Shown here one piece after another: positions 9,308 to 21,300 of a stretch of 59,634 nt of DNA. The first letter of the stretch is position 1; every line of letters begins with the position of its first letter. Under the pieces are notes generated by a model. It worked only from the letters and a program-made list of their open reading frames with translations. It was not told the DNA's origin and made no database searches. The position numbers and the translations under genes are program-made. The stretch is from Bondarzewia mesenterica (lineage: Eukaryota > Basidiomycota > Agaricomycetes > Russulales > Bondarzewiaceae), in contig SGPL01000142.1 of NCBI GenBank assembly GCA_004802705.1, positions 1-59,634 of the forward strand, in the 5' to 3' direction.

Positions 9308-12112
9308 TTATAGGAAAGCTTGAGCCTGCAAATGCCACAGGCGGGCATACTCGCCCTCGCGCTTCAACAGCTCGTCATGCGTCCCGACCTCCTCCACAAT
9401 CGAATCATTCATGTACCTGTGAGAAAGGTTGTCAGGAATCTGTCGAGCCTTCACAAGGAAAACTTTCACGGACAAAATCATATCAGCGTGGCGGGTCAGG
9501 CTGCCGAACCGATGGGTTGAAAAGACCATGGTCTTGTTACCCCTCAACTGGCGCAACCGCGCGAAGAGATCTACCACAACCATCAGATCTCCTTCTCAAA
9601 TAACAGAACAAAACGCTTCGCAGAGACAACCCACCATGCTCGGCAGTAGGGTCCAAAGATGCACTGGGCTCATCAAACAGCAACAGGCCAACTTTCGGAT
9701 CCGACACGGACGACCGCATGAACGTCCTCGACCTATAGATTGAAACGAACCTTCAGCCTTCACTCAAGACATTTCAGTGCAGCAGAAGGAACCCACACAG
9801 CCAGACGCTGCATCTGCCCTCCACTAAGCACGACGCTGTTCGGCGAATCACCATGCATCAAGCCCCTCATCCCTCCGTAGTCGACCGACCGCCCAAACAG
9901 TGTCTTGGTGCCTTCCGGTAACGCAGAGTACAGATCGCGCACGGGCCGCTCGAGATATGTGTCGAAGCCTTCCGGTAACCGCTCGATGAACTCCAATGCG
10001 CCGCCAAGTCGTGCGGCTTCCCGAACCTTGTCTTCATCTGCCGCATTTTCAGGGTCGCCCAGGGCAATATTGTCTTTGATCTATAATCCGACGATCAGCA
10101 CGCAAACGCACACAGGACACATGCCGCAGGCAAAATTCACAGATAATGGGAAGTGGCTGTAATCTTGGAACAGTATAGCCAGCGCCCGACGCAGGTCAGC
10201 CAGTCTTAGTGTCTTGATGTTTCTGCCATCGAGCAGTATTTCGCCTTCCAGAGGATCGTATATTCGTGCAATGAGCTTGAGTATAGTACTTTTTCCAGAT
10301 CCATTGGCACCCACGATCACCTACACAGACCCGTTAGAAAACTAGAATTGGTACAAAGACCTGAACAACGCACGCATAACTGTCCCGGCTCCATTTTGAA
10401 GGAGACATCGCGTAATGCATAATCCTCGCTGCCGGCATATTGAAAAGAAACATGCCTATGGGTCCCAGCTATAGACCAGGTGCAAGCATTGTCTATCTGA
10501 ACGACTCACCTAAACTCTAGGGATACACCTGCATGGACGGTTTGTGGATTCTCAGGGAACGGGACACGTCCGTCCTGTACCCGATTAGGAATGTTCGCAA
10601 CCTCGTAGAGTTGGCGCAGACTCGCCAAGCGCTCTGAGATAGATCCGACCTGGTTTAAAAAGCTGGATATAGTGAAGGAAAATGACGATGACGTCTGCTG
10701 GATGAGATTCAGAGAGGCGAGGGATACGGGGATGGACGTAGGATATTGAATGGCTCGAAGTGTGAATACAATCTGGATATCGAATGATATGTATCTGGTC
10801 AGGCATAAACGAAGCTTAAGAACAACACATACCTGGGGCAATGCTTTCACCGGTTCGCGAATTAAGCTTCCCAGGTTAAACTGATGTCGAGAACTATAGT
10901 CTGTGAAGAGAGTCCAAAAATCTCCGGCTCGATCGCCAAGTTTATCCGTGAGTATACGATATTCTGAGGTATTCGTTAGCACACGCAAGATCTCTCCGCA
11001 CTTGGTCAACTCACCATTCGTGAGAGCATCGGAGAGATTTCCGGCAACGAGCTCCTTGCGATGTCGCTCATTGCTGATAAGCCTTTTCAACCCTTCCATT
11101 TTCACGAAGTCTTCGTCACTTGCGGTGGCCGCCCAGACTATAAAGCGCACAGGGTCAATGGGACAGGAAGCGATGATTAAGGCGACGACGCACGACTAAC
11201 CTCCTGACGAGTTCATGAACTTCTTCACCCCGAAGGGCGAGAAAATGCGTTCTGAGAAACACAAAATTGCAAGCATAGGTCCATCGCGCTGTTCTCTTAA
11301 GACCGAAATCAAAACGGTCACTTGGGACAACAGAGTAATGGCCATTGAGATCACGCCCATCAAGCTAGTCACGGCTGACCACGCGATGCTGTACCGATTG
11401 GCGGGCAGGACACCATCAACTTGTTCAGAAACTACTGGATCTTCGGACGTTGGAACGTCCAGTCGCGCCATGGCGTGGAAAATGTGCACGGAATAGTGGC
11501 GCTTGATGCGTCCATTCAGTACTGATGCCAGTCGCGACTGGATTTGAAAGAGGACACGATCCGCGAGTGAGGCGAATATATGCCCGCCTGCGATTCGGAA
11601 GAGCAGTTGCTTGTCCACGGCTCTATCGCGAACGGCAGCCTGAACCTGGACTTACACAAAAACGACGCGTTCTCTGTGATCCGTATCTTGCCCCAAACAA
11701 ATGCACTCACAATATCCAATAATTGGCCCGAGTACCTTTGATAGGCGCGTATCAGATCATCCTGACCAAGCCTTCAGGCGCAACATAACACTCACCATAA
11801 TTTTAACGCCGGTGCTAATGAGTGAAGGACAGTCACAACGGCGTACATGAGGAGAAGATGCCAGCACGTTTCTCCCACATCCTTCATAAGTCTTCCGAAG
11901 TACGGCAGGTCGTTTAATACCCCCACATACGATTCCATGTTCAAAAGCCATGAACGGGGAACGAACGCCAGCAGTTTGCGCCGCTTGCGCTCGACATAGA
12001 GGTCCCAGACACCGATCTTATGATGCTCTACCTTACTCGAGTCATTTATATCAAAGGTGCCATTTCCTGCACGACGTCCTGCACGACGTCTTCGTGGACC
12101 CTTGGGCGACAT
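9308..12112 (-). CDS. Half-size ABC transporter (one membrane domain, one ATPase domain, ABCB-like)
   Basis: ATP-driven membrane exporter; substrate unknown. Start ATG 12112-12110 (MSPKGPRRRRAGRRAG), stop TAA 9310-9308, with about ten introns. The N-terminal half has hydrophobic helices (HLLLMYAVVTVLHSL; SAVTSLMGVISMAITLLSQV) and charged connecting loops. The ATPase domain is complete and in order: Walker A GANGSGKST (near 10300), Q-loop ILFQDYSHFPLS, signature LSGGQMQRLAV (near 9815), Walker B LLLFDEPSASLDP (near 9680), H-loop STHRFGSLTRHADMI, C-terminal EEVGTHDELLKREGEYARLW. Only one transmembrane and one nucleotide-binding domain are present, so it should dimerise. No mitochondrial targeting is obvious; the arginine-rich N-terminus is unusual. 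No motif is broken. Confidence 0.9.
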
Positions 12113-12597
12113 GAATTATTAGTGATATCCGGCAGTGCCAGAGAGATGACGTAGGGTAACGCCGGAATCAAGGTAGGCACTTAGTTTTCAGAAAGTCAAG
12201 CAAGGTCCCAAGGTTCAGAGACAAGAGAAAAGAGCAAGCACGAGGAGCAGGAAGCGTTGTGCGTTGGCGAAGCCGCGCGCGCATTCTGAGTCAAACACAC
12301 GGAACGTGCGGTCGTTCAGAATGCGCACGCCGGGGTCCTTGTGACGTCTCCGATCCTGAAAAGGCTTAGATGATGTAATCATGCGTAAGCCCTTCATCCG
12401 AAGCGCCGCTCCCGGCCAGTTCTCCCGGCCAACGGAGAGTGGCCACTCGTCACCGTTTCAATCTTCGTGCATCAAGATACTGTCTGACAGTCTCGCGACT
12501 GCAAGCCTAATGGCCTCTCAACCGAGAAAGCACCACGAATAACATATATGAAACACCCATCACAAAATCACAGCGGTAAAATATCCAACAAAATGTA
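12113..12597. other. Intergenic between ABC transporter and NIC96
   Basis: Probably holds the ABC promoter and the NIC96 3' untranslated region. A 60-codon minus-strand open frame (12215-12397) has no recognisable features and is not called. Confidence 0.45.
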
Positions 12598-15500
12598 CTA
12601 GAGCGCAATTTCCACATCCAACCTCGCCAAGTACGAATACACGTCCGGAGACAACCGATATCTGAGCATCCCCGCAAATACCATTAACGATCGCGACTTT
12701 TTTCTCAGCGTTGCGAGGCTCTGTGAACGATGCATCAGGTCCAATCATAATTTGCCTGTAATTGTAGCATCTGTTACATACCATTTGTCGACTCGCGTCC
12801 GACATGCCTGACGCCTTGTTTTTCTGATATACCGCAGCGATACAATCCATCGTCAGCGGCAGATACACCTGCAGGTTGCGCTGCAGAGCATCGTGGAGTT
12901 CCCGGAACTCCTCCGTTCGCCTCGTGATCTTCGCAACGTCTCCATCCAAAGGCATGAGATCCGTGGACTCGAGAATCTACAACATGAAAATGGGTCCATG
13001 AGCTCACAAATCCCGAGGACGTCACCGAAAAACAGAATATCACTCACGTCCAACGCACTCTCTACCCTTCCATCCGCTTTCGCATTCATAGCCTCGCGGA
13101 TACGCAGAAGCTTCACAACAGCGTCCCTCTCCTTGCCCAACGCACGGTTCGTACGCTCATAATGCCTGACAATATCCGTCGCAGTCTGCTCGACTGCCTT
13201 GCCCTTCTCGCCACCCCCGTTTGGCTGCGACATCGTATTGCCGAGCGCCTGCGCAAGACATGTTATCACCGTCTGATAGTCCCCTGCAAGGTTGTACAGC
13301 TTGATGGCCTCCAGTACACGGTCATTCTCTTCCGAGTGCTTCGCTGCGCGTACGAGGATGTGTTCATTGAACTGGCGCGCATCCTGGAGCTTGAGCAGAG
13401 CCGCCCCTTGCTCGATGACGCCGCTCTACAGATAATGCGATTAGGGCATGTAAGACACGGGAACAACAAAAAGGGACCGTACAAATCTAGTGCCGTCGGA
13501 ACGGAAGCCACCGACGAGCTCGTCCCAAGCCGGTCCAGCGTTGGCTAGAATGATGATCCTGCGGACAAGGTCCCATGCGTTTTCCACCTGCTCCTGTCCG
13601 ACACCACCCCCTTGGTCCGAGTTGAGCGTTACCGTGTACACGTATTGCAATGCCTCTTTTGCATCCATCTTCACAAATTGGCGGACATAGCGCCAGATAA
13701 GCGTTGAGAGGCTGAGCGCCGGCGGTGCATTGGGAGACAAAGATACTGGCAAAGGGAGACATAAACAAACATAGTCAATGAAGAAGACAAAAGTGAAAAC
13801 CCACGCGTCATGTCCGACGTTTCTGTTCGAGAAGGTACACGAAGCAAGCCATGGTATGAAAGAGCGATGGCTAGGTGAACCGCTTCGATCTCAGTTTCAG
13901 GATGTTCCCAAAGGGCGGCAACGGCCTGCAAGACAATGAACATGGCAAAATTGCTAAGCCATGAATTGCACTCACCCGCTCAAATTGACCAGACAAAAGC
14001 AACACCGCTGACCAAAGACCAGTCCGACCGGTCTTCTGGCCGGGGGTGCCTTCAAAGTGTCGCTCGCCATAGCCTAGCAATATGTCCGCCAAGCCACGAA
14101 GACCGCCATTTTCATCTTCGTCAACCTAAAGACATCCAAAGCAATTAAGACAAGCTATTCCACCAGAAGCTTGGGAAATTACCATAGCAAGCTGGAACCA
14201 CAGCCAATCCTCGGTAGTGGTGGTGACCAACGGCACTGTCCGTCTCGTGGGATCCAGTCGACCCATCAACTTGTATAAAGCCAACTTGAAAGGATCAACT
14301 GTTGTAGAATGGAGCATATGTGCATTATAGATTGACTGAATGTGATCGCGGTGAGGTTTAGGAAGCCTGGCAAATTGTTAATACCTAGGCGCGTTTGAAC
14401 TTTCCGAAGGGTTTGCTCACCGTCTGTCTGTCGACTCAATCCAGGTCCTGAAATGTGATACAAAGCTGTCCTCTCGATGCTCAATCGCCTGTTGATACTT
14501 CAACGCCTCTGCCAGAGCTTCCTGCGTATGTCCCGTCCGCACAAGATAAAACAGCTTGGCCCACAGTGGCTGGCTAGCAACCAACTATCCCAGCGTATCC
14601 ACCTCAGTTTTACGAACAAAACACAAAACAAGAAAAATACGCACCTCGATCCGATCCTGCCACTCGCCATTCCGATAATACCTCACAAGCAAAAAGGCGC
14701 GGACTTTGTTCGCAACACTCGGATCTCCACCCAGTCTCGCCTCAAATGGCCGCGCCTGCACCGCCCGGTCCAAAACGTCAAAGTACTGCTCTTCCAATGC
14801 CTCACGTGCGCCTCTTGCAATTTGCCTCCGCAGTTCCACTGCATCGCGGGAGGACGCGTCGCCCAGGTACGCGCGCGCGTGCTTACGCTCGAATAAAGGC
14901 GTGTTAAGAATATGCGCTCCAGCGTGCTCCAGCGGTGGTAATGCAGGTGGTTCGCCCGTGATCTTGGCGAGGATGTGGAAGTTCTGGGTTATTTGTTGGG
15001 TGTGCTATGGCAGATGATCATGTAAGATACGAGAATGGAGATGAGGGAACAAGTGGACACTCACATCGGCATTGGTTGACAAGGATGCCTGGATGAGAGA
15101 GTGGACAATGGGGTAGGAGATGCCGCGTAATCTTGCTGCGTTGAGCGCTGTAACAACACGGTCGTATGCCATCATCTTGCTTTGCATTTGCAAACTAGGG
15201 CTTGGGCCGGTACTGAGCTGCATGGCACCAAAGAGAGTTGGAAAAAAATTATGAAGGATATAGATACAACACTCACCGCCAACGAACTCTTTCCATGCTG
15301 ACTTTTCCTCCACTCGCCCCGAGCCTGGTTCTCCCCTCCAACGCGACCCCCAAGCTCCTCAAACACCCTTTTCTTGCGCGCTTCCCAATCCCCCCGACTT
15401 CTGTCCTCCANGACACGATAAAAATCTTCCTGTGTCTCCCTGCGTGCCTCCTCGATAGTCGAGATGATGTTTTGCTCGTGCACGTGGCGCAGGAAGCCTG

Positions 15501-15843
15501 TAATATTCGTGTCCTGCAGTGGCCGCAATGGAGAAAATGTGGTTGATGTATTCAGATGCGCTATCGAACTGGCGAGTGCGGGCACGTCTACATGGGCCTG
15601 TGCAAGGAGATAGTTTCTGCAGATACAAAGTTAGGAGTTGAATATGTTAGAGGTCTGGATGGGCTCGTAGACGACGTACGCGCGCCCGCTATCAGCCGTG
15701 GCTCCTGGCTGGCGAGAGACAAGCCGCCGAGATTGTGCCTCAATTTGGTCAAGAGAAGGATTAACATGAGGGAGGTCCGGTCGCGACAAGTGGGAACTGA
15801 GCGCTTTAGACGACGTTAACAAGGAAGAGAGATCAGAAGCCAT
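12598..15843 (-). CDS. NIC96: Nuclear pore scaffold protein Nup93/Nic96
   Basis: Inner-ring nucleoporin that links the pore scaffold to the central transport channel. Start ATG 15843-15841 (MASDLSSLLTSSKALSSHL), stop TAG 12600-12598. The diagnostic segment near residues 80-170 reads YLLAQAHVDVPALASSIAHL, LQDTNITGFLRHVHEQNIIS, IEEARRETQEDFYRV, DWEARKKRVFEELG. The long alpha-helical solenoid follows: DRVVTALNAARLRG, DPTRRTVPLVTTTTEDWLWF, GLWSAVLLLSGQFERA, EIEAVHLAIALSYHGLLRVP, LSTLIWRYVRQF, VIEQGAALL, TNRALGKERDAVVKLLRIRE. The C-terminus is GMLRYRLSPDVYSYLARLDV. About a dozen short introns; the frame continues through each that I joined. One base (15411) is called N inside an exon. Length is near the family norm of roughly 850-900 aa. 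Confidence 0.9.
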
Positions 15844-16311
15844 GTCAGTGAATCCAGCACAGGCAACTGGGAAATTGTATGCTATAGTATGCCGGTCGGT
15901 CGGTCGGAATATGTCTGGTGTTTGTGAAGATATTCGTAGATGAGCCGACAGATTTTTGAGTTGGGGAACAAGACTGTGACAACAAACGCGACGCGTCGAA
16001 TTGCAGACGCGCCATGCCGCCAACCGAGCTGAATCCACGCCACACAACAGCCTCTAGTACGCAAATTTCAACTCATTCAAACATCCAATACGTCAAAGCA
16101 CCAATTTTTTATTCGGATGATTACAGTACAAATCGTATCAGTCTGTGGTCCCTGCATGCCCAGCTTCAGGAGTGCGTTCAAAGATGACCAGAACTTACCA
16201 AAATATTCTTGTATATTGCTATTGCCGGCAAGCTGATTCAATAACTGGTCTGTGCACATTTAAAACAGGAAGGCAACCCACGAATTGTACCCATATCCCA
16301 GAATCAATCAA
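15844..16311. other. Intergenic, upstream of NIC96 and downstream of SMN
   Basis: Contains the presumed NIC96 promoter and SMN 3' end. A tandem GGTCGGTCGG motif lies at about 15896-15906. No gene seen. Confidence 0.45.
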
Positions 16312-17365
16312 TCACCGTTGCGTCGAAATCAACTCCTCATCGCCGTCACCAGTAGCTTCACCCGGGATCTGATCCTGATCCTCGTACTCACCCCCATCTT
16401 CCTCACCTGATACGTTGTCGACCATCTTTTCCTCAACCTTTTTGTGGCTCTACGGTACGAGCTTGACGTCAGTGCATGTTCCCGAGAAAAAGACTGCGTG
16501 ACATACGTGATAAACTGCAGTCCAGTACCCCGCCCAGTACATAGCCCCCAGCGCTCGGTTGAATGCCTCATCCTGGCTCACGGAGCCTGCAGGGACTTCG
16601 GCGAGCTGATGCTGAGCACTGACTGGAGGCACGATGCCAGAGGCCAAGGAGGCATCATGATGGGGCACAAAATCCTCGAAATTGATAGGCCGTGAATCAT
16701 CGGCTGCGACTTCTGCAGTTTCATTGACCACAGTCTGCTGAGTTGATTTTTTCAGTTTCGAAGGAGAAGGTGGGACGTTATACCACCTGTGCAACCAAAC
16801 AAAAAATCAGCGCACGAATAGTAGTTAATGACGAAGGCACTTACAAAGGAGATTTTTTCACCGGCTCAGCTTTCCAATCGCTCGTTCCATTGAATGCCTG
16901 TCAGGATGAGAAAGAATGAACAGAATATTTGAGCAAAACCTACTGCGAACGCACCTCATACTCGGCCATCGCAGACTCCCAGGCATCAATTAATACCGAA
17001 TCGTCCCATATTTCTTCATGTGTTAGCTCCCTGCTTTCTTCGTCCTCCTGTTCCTCTTCTTGCTCCTCCATTGTAGCCTCGTCCTCACCATCCGCCTTTA
17101 ACGTTATTGCTGTGACATCAGACGTTGAAACCGCTTCGTCATACTCCATCTGCTGCGCCGCACTACCTGGATCGTCCCAGTGTTGTATATGGTGTTGAGC
17201 CCCGGCGGCACGTCCATGCTGTCGCACGTTACGCTGATTATTCCGCTTCCGCTTCTTCGCTGGTGGTCCAGCCATGAAGTTTGCTGGTAGCTGGGGCTCT
17301 AGCGATCGGCCTGCATTGGTGGAGTTTGTCGGGACTATATCATCATATGAAATCAAAGGACGCAT
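16312..17365 (-). CDS. Survival motor neuron (SMN) homologue
   Basis: Core of the SMN complex that loads Sm proteins on spliceosomal snRNAs. Start ATG 17365-17363 (MRPLISYDDIVP), stop TGA 16314-16312, four or more exons. Two hallmark parts are visible. First, the Gemin2-binding helix EIWDDSVLIDAWESAMAEYE (near residue 115-135). Second, a C-terminal YG box DEAFNRALGAMYWAGYWTAV that drives oligomerisation; its pattern is Y..GY with the last glycine of the human-type repeat replaced. Between them are a basic patch KKRKR, an acidic Glu-rich run before the Gemin2 helix, and a Pro-containing linker (WYNVPPSPSKLKK). No Tudor domain is seen; fission yeast SMN is known to lack it too. The acidic tail after the YG box (SGEEDGGEYEDQDQ) is unusual. 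Assigned by motif reading. Confidence 0.82.
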
Positions 17366-18394
17366 GTGCAACTGGGACTAAGGAAAAGAGGGGGAAAGAG
17401 TCTTAAGAGTGGAGGCAAAGCCGAAGCTTATATTTGGACGGCCCTGTCATGTCTATCTCCGCCGCATTCTGCCGGAGCCGACAAGTTGGAGCCTACATAC
17501 AGAATGCCGACCTGGTTCAGTCAATTCAGAATTTGCTGAGGCACTAGTCTGAACCATGCTCTGAGTCAAAAGCGTTCCATTCCATCGTCCTTTGCACAAA
17601 AATTTGAGTGCTATGCCAGCAATAGGTCTCTCACTTCTGAAGCTTCAATAGGTATGTGCTTGACCAGGCTTAACCTCAGTCATCGAGATTAGGCCATTGG
17701 CTGCGAGTCCCCGTTTGCCGACTCATCTTCAAAATGAGTTCTGCGCAGCTTCAGCAGCGTTCGGTATCGGCAGTCGATGTTAGGATCAACGTCTCGCGAT
17801 TGAAGGTGGCGAGGCTAAGCTTGACAGTTCATACCAGCCTGTTCGAAGGCTACGTTTCTCCATGTCTTGCATTCCCATTCAAGGTAAGTGTGTATGCATA
17901 TTCATCAGATTTTCCTGAAGAAATCACTGTCCGTAAATATCTTTTCTCTTTCTGACGTCTTGTCTTTGTGTCATCTGTTGGGGAATTCCACTCGTCAACG
18001 TCGATAATCCTGGGATTTCCCGCTCTGAAGTGCCATAGTCCGAGGAGACTCTTGCTGTTCTATTCTTCGAGGCGCCTACCGCCTTGACCGTGTCCAGAGG
18101 AAGAATGTTTGCGACTGACCTTCGGCGCAGCCATCCATGATGCATCTAACGGTTTGTGCACGTCGACGCGCGCAACATTATCTGCACGCCCGGAATGCTA
18201 CAAGACTCCATAGAAACGTTGGTGTTGTAACTGAGCTCAATTTATTCAGAGACAATTCGTGACTTCTCCGTTGGCAGATTGAAAATATTTGCGATATCCC
18301 CGACAGATCTTATTGTTAGAGTGCCCGGATTAGACAAGGGAAGGAAGAGTACACACACAATCAACGAGCTACCGAACTCTGCTCCGCAAACACT
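17366..18394. other. Intergenic, about 1 kb
   Basis: Upstream of SMN and downstream of helicase copy A. Short frames at 17734-17955 (+) and 17924-18145 (-) have no recognisable features. The last ~150 bases resemble the corresponding 3' flank of copy B (GAGCTCAATTTATTC near 18233 versus GAGCTCAATCTATTC near 28226). Confidence 0.5.
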
Positions 18395-21300
18395 CTAAAG
18401 ATCTTCCACATTCAGGTCCGGTTTCACCTGTCCCATTCTCCTGATTGACAATCCCTTCTTCACGAGATCCATATCTCCTTTGATCTGATGACTCTGAGGA
18501 AGCCCGTCCATCAGCTCTCGAGCCTTTTCGGCATGATCCCTGAGTTCTCTCAAATCGAAGTGACGATGAAATGGGGATTTCGGCTCCAGCAGCACAAAAA
18601 AGGGTTTCAAGAGAGCCAAGACGTTGCTACGGAATGGCAGTTGACATAAGTCAGTAATACCGGAAATTCAGAGACACACTTACTTCATATTCTTCATGAC
18701 TTCTAATCCCTCATCCAGTGCGTCCGGCGTTGCGTCAGCTTTGCGATTCTTCTTTACACGCTCCTTCGAACCTTTGGCCGCGTCTCGCATCCACTCTAGA
18801 CAGAACACCAAGTGCGGGAGGATCCCAAGATATACCGCGCGGTGCGATTTTACGGTCCAATCAATGTTTCGGCTTTCATTGAGGTATGCCCTGAAAATGC
18901 GCGCGCGGACCGCCGCAAAGCCCCTCTTCGCAGCTCCACCCCTTCGTTCGAGAGCGAGACGGTAAGCGCGCTGGATAACGGTTGCCGCTTTCTGCTCGTT
19001 TTCCGACGTGATGGAGGAGCCTGCCTCGGTATCAGCATTAGCATGCAAGTCAGGTATGGCATCTTGTTGGTCGAGATCGTCTTCCGTCTGCTGCTCATTG
19101 ACGTCTTGAGCAACTTCTCCTTCCTCTTCACTGGCATCGTCGGGATGAAGCCCAACGTCCTCTTCCTGAATAATCTCTGCTGTCCGAACAGTTGGGATGC
19201 CATGCGCCTCTGTGACGTGAGTCGTATATTCGGTACGTGATGTGCACCTTGTCTTGAAAGCTGGCAGTCGATAGTGAGAGTCCGGGTCAAGCAGGAGAGG
19301 GACATCTTCAAGTCTTCGGAAAAAGACACGTTTCACACCGCGTGGAGCAGGGCGTTGGGAAGCAGCCAGTTCGGAGAAGAGTTGAACCATCTCATCGAAT
19401 GGCGAATCTGTTATGGAAACCCTCACGACTCTCGCCAAGTCATCCCAGCTATTCGCCCATACGTACCTGGCAAGAGGTTAGAAGAAGAAGGGGCGTTTCG
19501 AAATGATAAGACGAACGAGCTGTATATGGGATGAAAGACTCTCATGGGGTCTTTCCGTCTTAATGAAGTGATCGCCTTGTGGATTTCGCGTCGAAGAGTT
19601 TCGTCGTTGATGTTATATCCAACTAAGCAGCGACGTGAGAGCGGACGTCAGCAGTTGAAAGACAAAGCTACTCACGAAGGCAAACAGCTTTGCAGCTGCA
19701 AAACATGTGTGTTGAGTATACACGGACATTTGAATCTTCGATGAAAAGCAGCTCACATTCTTGCAAGGCACATATTCTTGGCAACTTGGTAGGGGATATC
19801 ATGAGGCTTGAAGTAATGAAGACCTGATCTCTGACCCTATTAGCAATGATTTTCAACGCATGGAAAGTCAGGTTGAGACTGACCGTTGCTGATAGTGTCC
19901 CATTTGTAGATGTCCTCCAACAATCGCGGAATTGAATCAACGATCATTCGATAATTGCCGCTCGCCTTGGTCCTGCACCTGCCGAAATCTTCCCAAAGCT
20001 CTACAAACCATGTACGAGGAAGAGTTACGCCATGGAGCGTCTTCTTCGATCGGAAGTTGAGCGCGAGCACAAATATCCCACAAATACGGTCTAGCAAATG
20101 GCATAAGGTCCTAACGTGTATAGGGATACGACTTTCCACAAGATGACTGTTCCAATTCTCAGACAAACAAGCTTGTCTACAAGTTTGGACACTCACCCAA
20201 AAAATTTAGCTCCATAAAAAAGATCTCGTTGATCACTGCCTGTCATGAAGGCGACCAAACTGTGGAGAACATAGACTGCACCGTTGTCACGTTCCAGCAT
20301 AGGGTGTCTTTCGTAGCGAACGTAGGGCAGTCGATGAAGGTATGAATTGACAGCGTTTCTATTCAGTAGGTAGCCGATCGTGGTAGCCTCTAAAAAATTT
20401 GTCAGGAAACGTGCTTGAAGTTCCTCCCGGCGCGGGTTGAGAGTATAAAGAATGTCATTGATCCACTGTTGAAGGGGTTGAAAAACGAGCTGAGCTTCTT
20501 GTATATCATCGACGCGGACGGTGGACGCAGGGCCAGTGTGATAGAAAAATGGGTTAAGCACACCGCCGAGGCGGTCCAGCCATCTTCTAAGGACGGCGTG
20601 CAAGCGACGCACGTAAGAATCAGAAAAAGTAGGTTTTTATATTCACATTAATACTAGACGCACCTTCTGGCTCGTATTCGTGTAGGAAAGTCATCTGCTC
20701 CCGGAAGTGATTGGAAGAAGTGCAGTATTCCAATTTGCTGCAAATGAAACCTAACTCTGCGGATGTACCATGCTGCATCTAGCTTGTGGATGTAAGTGCA
20801 ACCGTCTTTTTTGCATTGACCCGGGAGAGAAGCGTATGGGCAAGGCTCAAATAGCTTGGTGATAGAAATGATGATACCTTCGGGGAGCGTCCTGCCCCGA
20901 AGCCGTTCGACAAGATTATGCCGAAACATTTGTCGAAAATGCCAGGAGAAAACTCGGGCATCGCCATCCAAGTTCGTTGACGGTCCAGAGGCATTCTCTT
21001 TTCCAAAACAGTCACGCATGTAGGTTCCTCCTGCGAGGATCAAGTGGTCCTCCGAGGCTGGACGAAAAGCGAAAAGTCTCTGCATGGCTTTGGAGTTCCC
21101 TGGATCGGGATACATGATGATCTCATGCATCAAGCGAGTGTAATTTAGGAATAGGAACTGGGAGAAAATGACTTGTTCTTCGGTATCCACCAAGAGCGGA
21201 CAAAGATCGCCGAAGAGATGGTCAAGGCAGAGGAGTGTCGCAGGTTTGTTATCTTGAGCTCGACATAACTCAACGGCGACATCTTTGAGCGACTCCTTGT

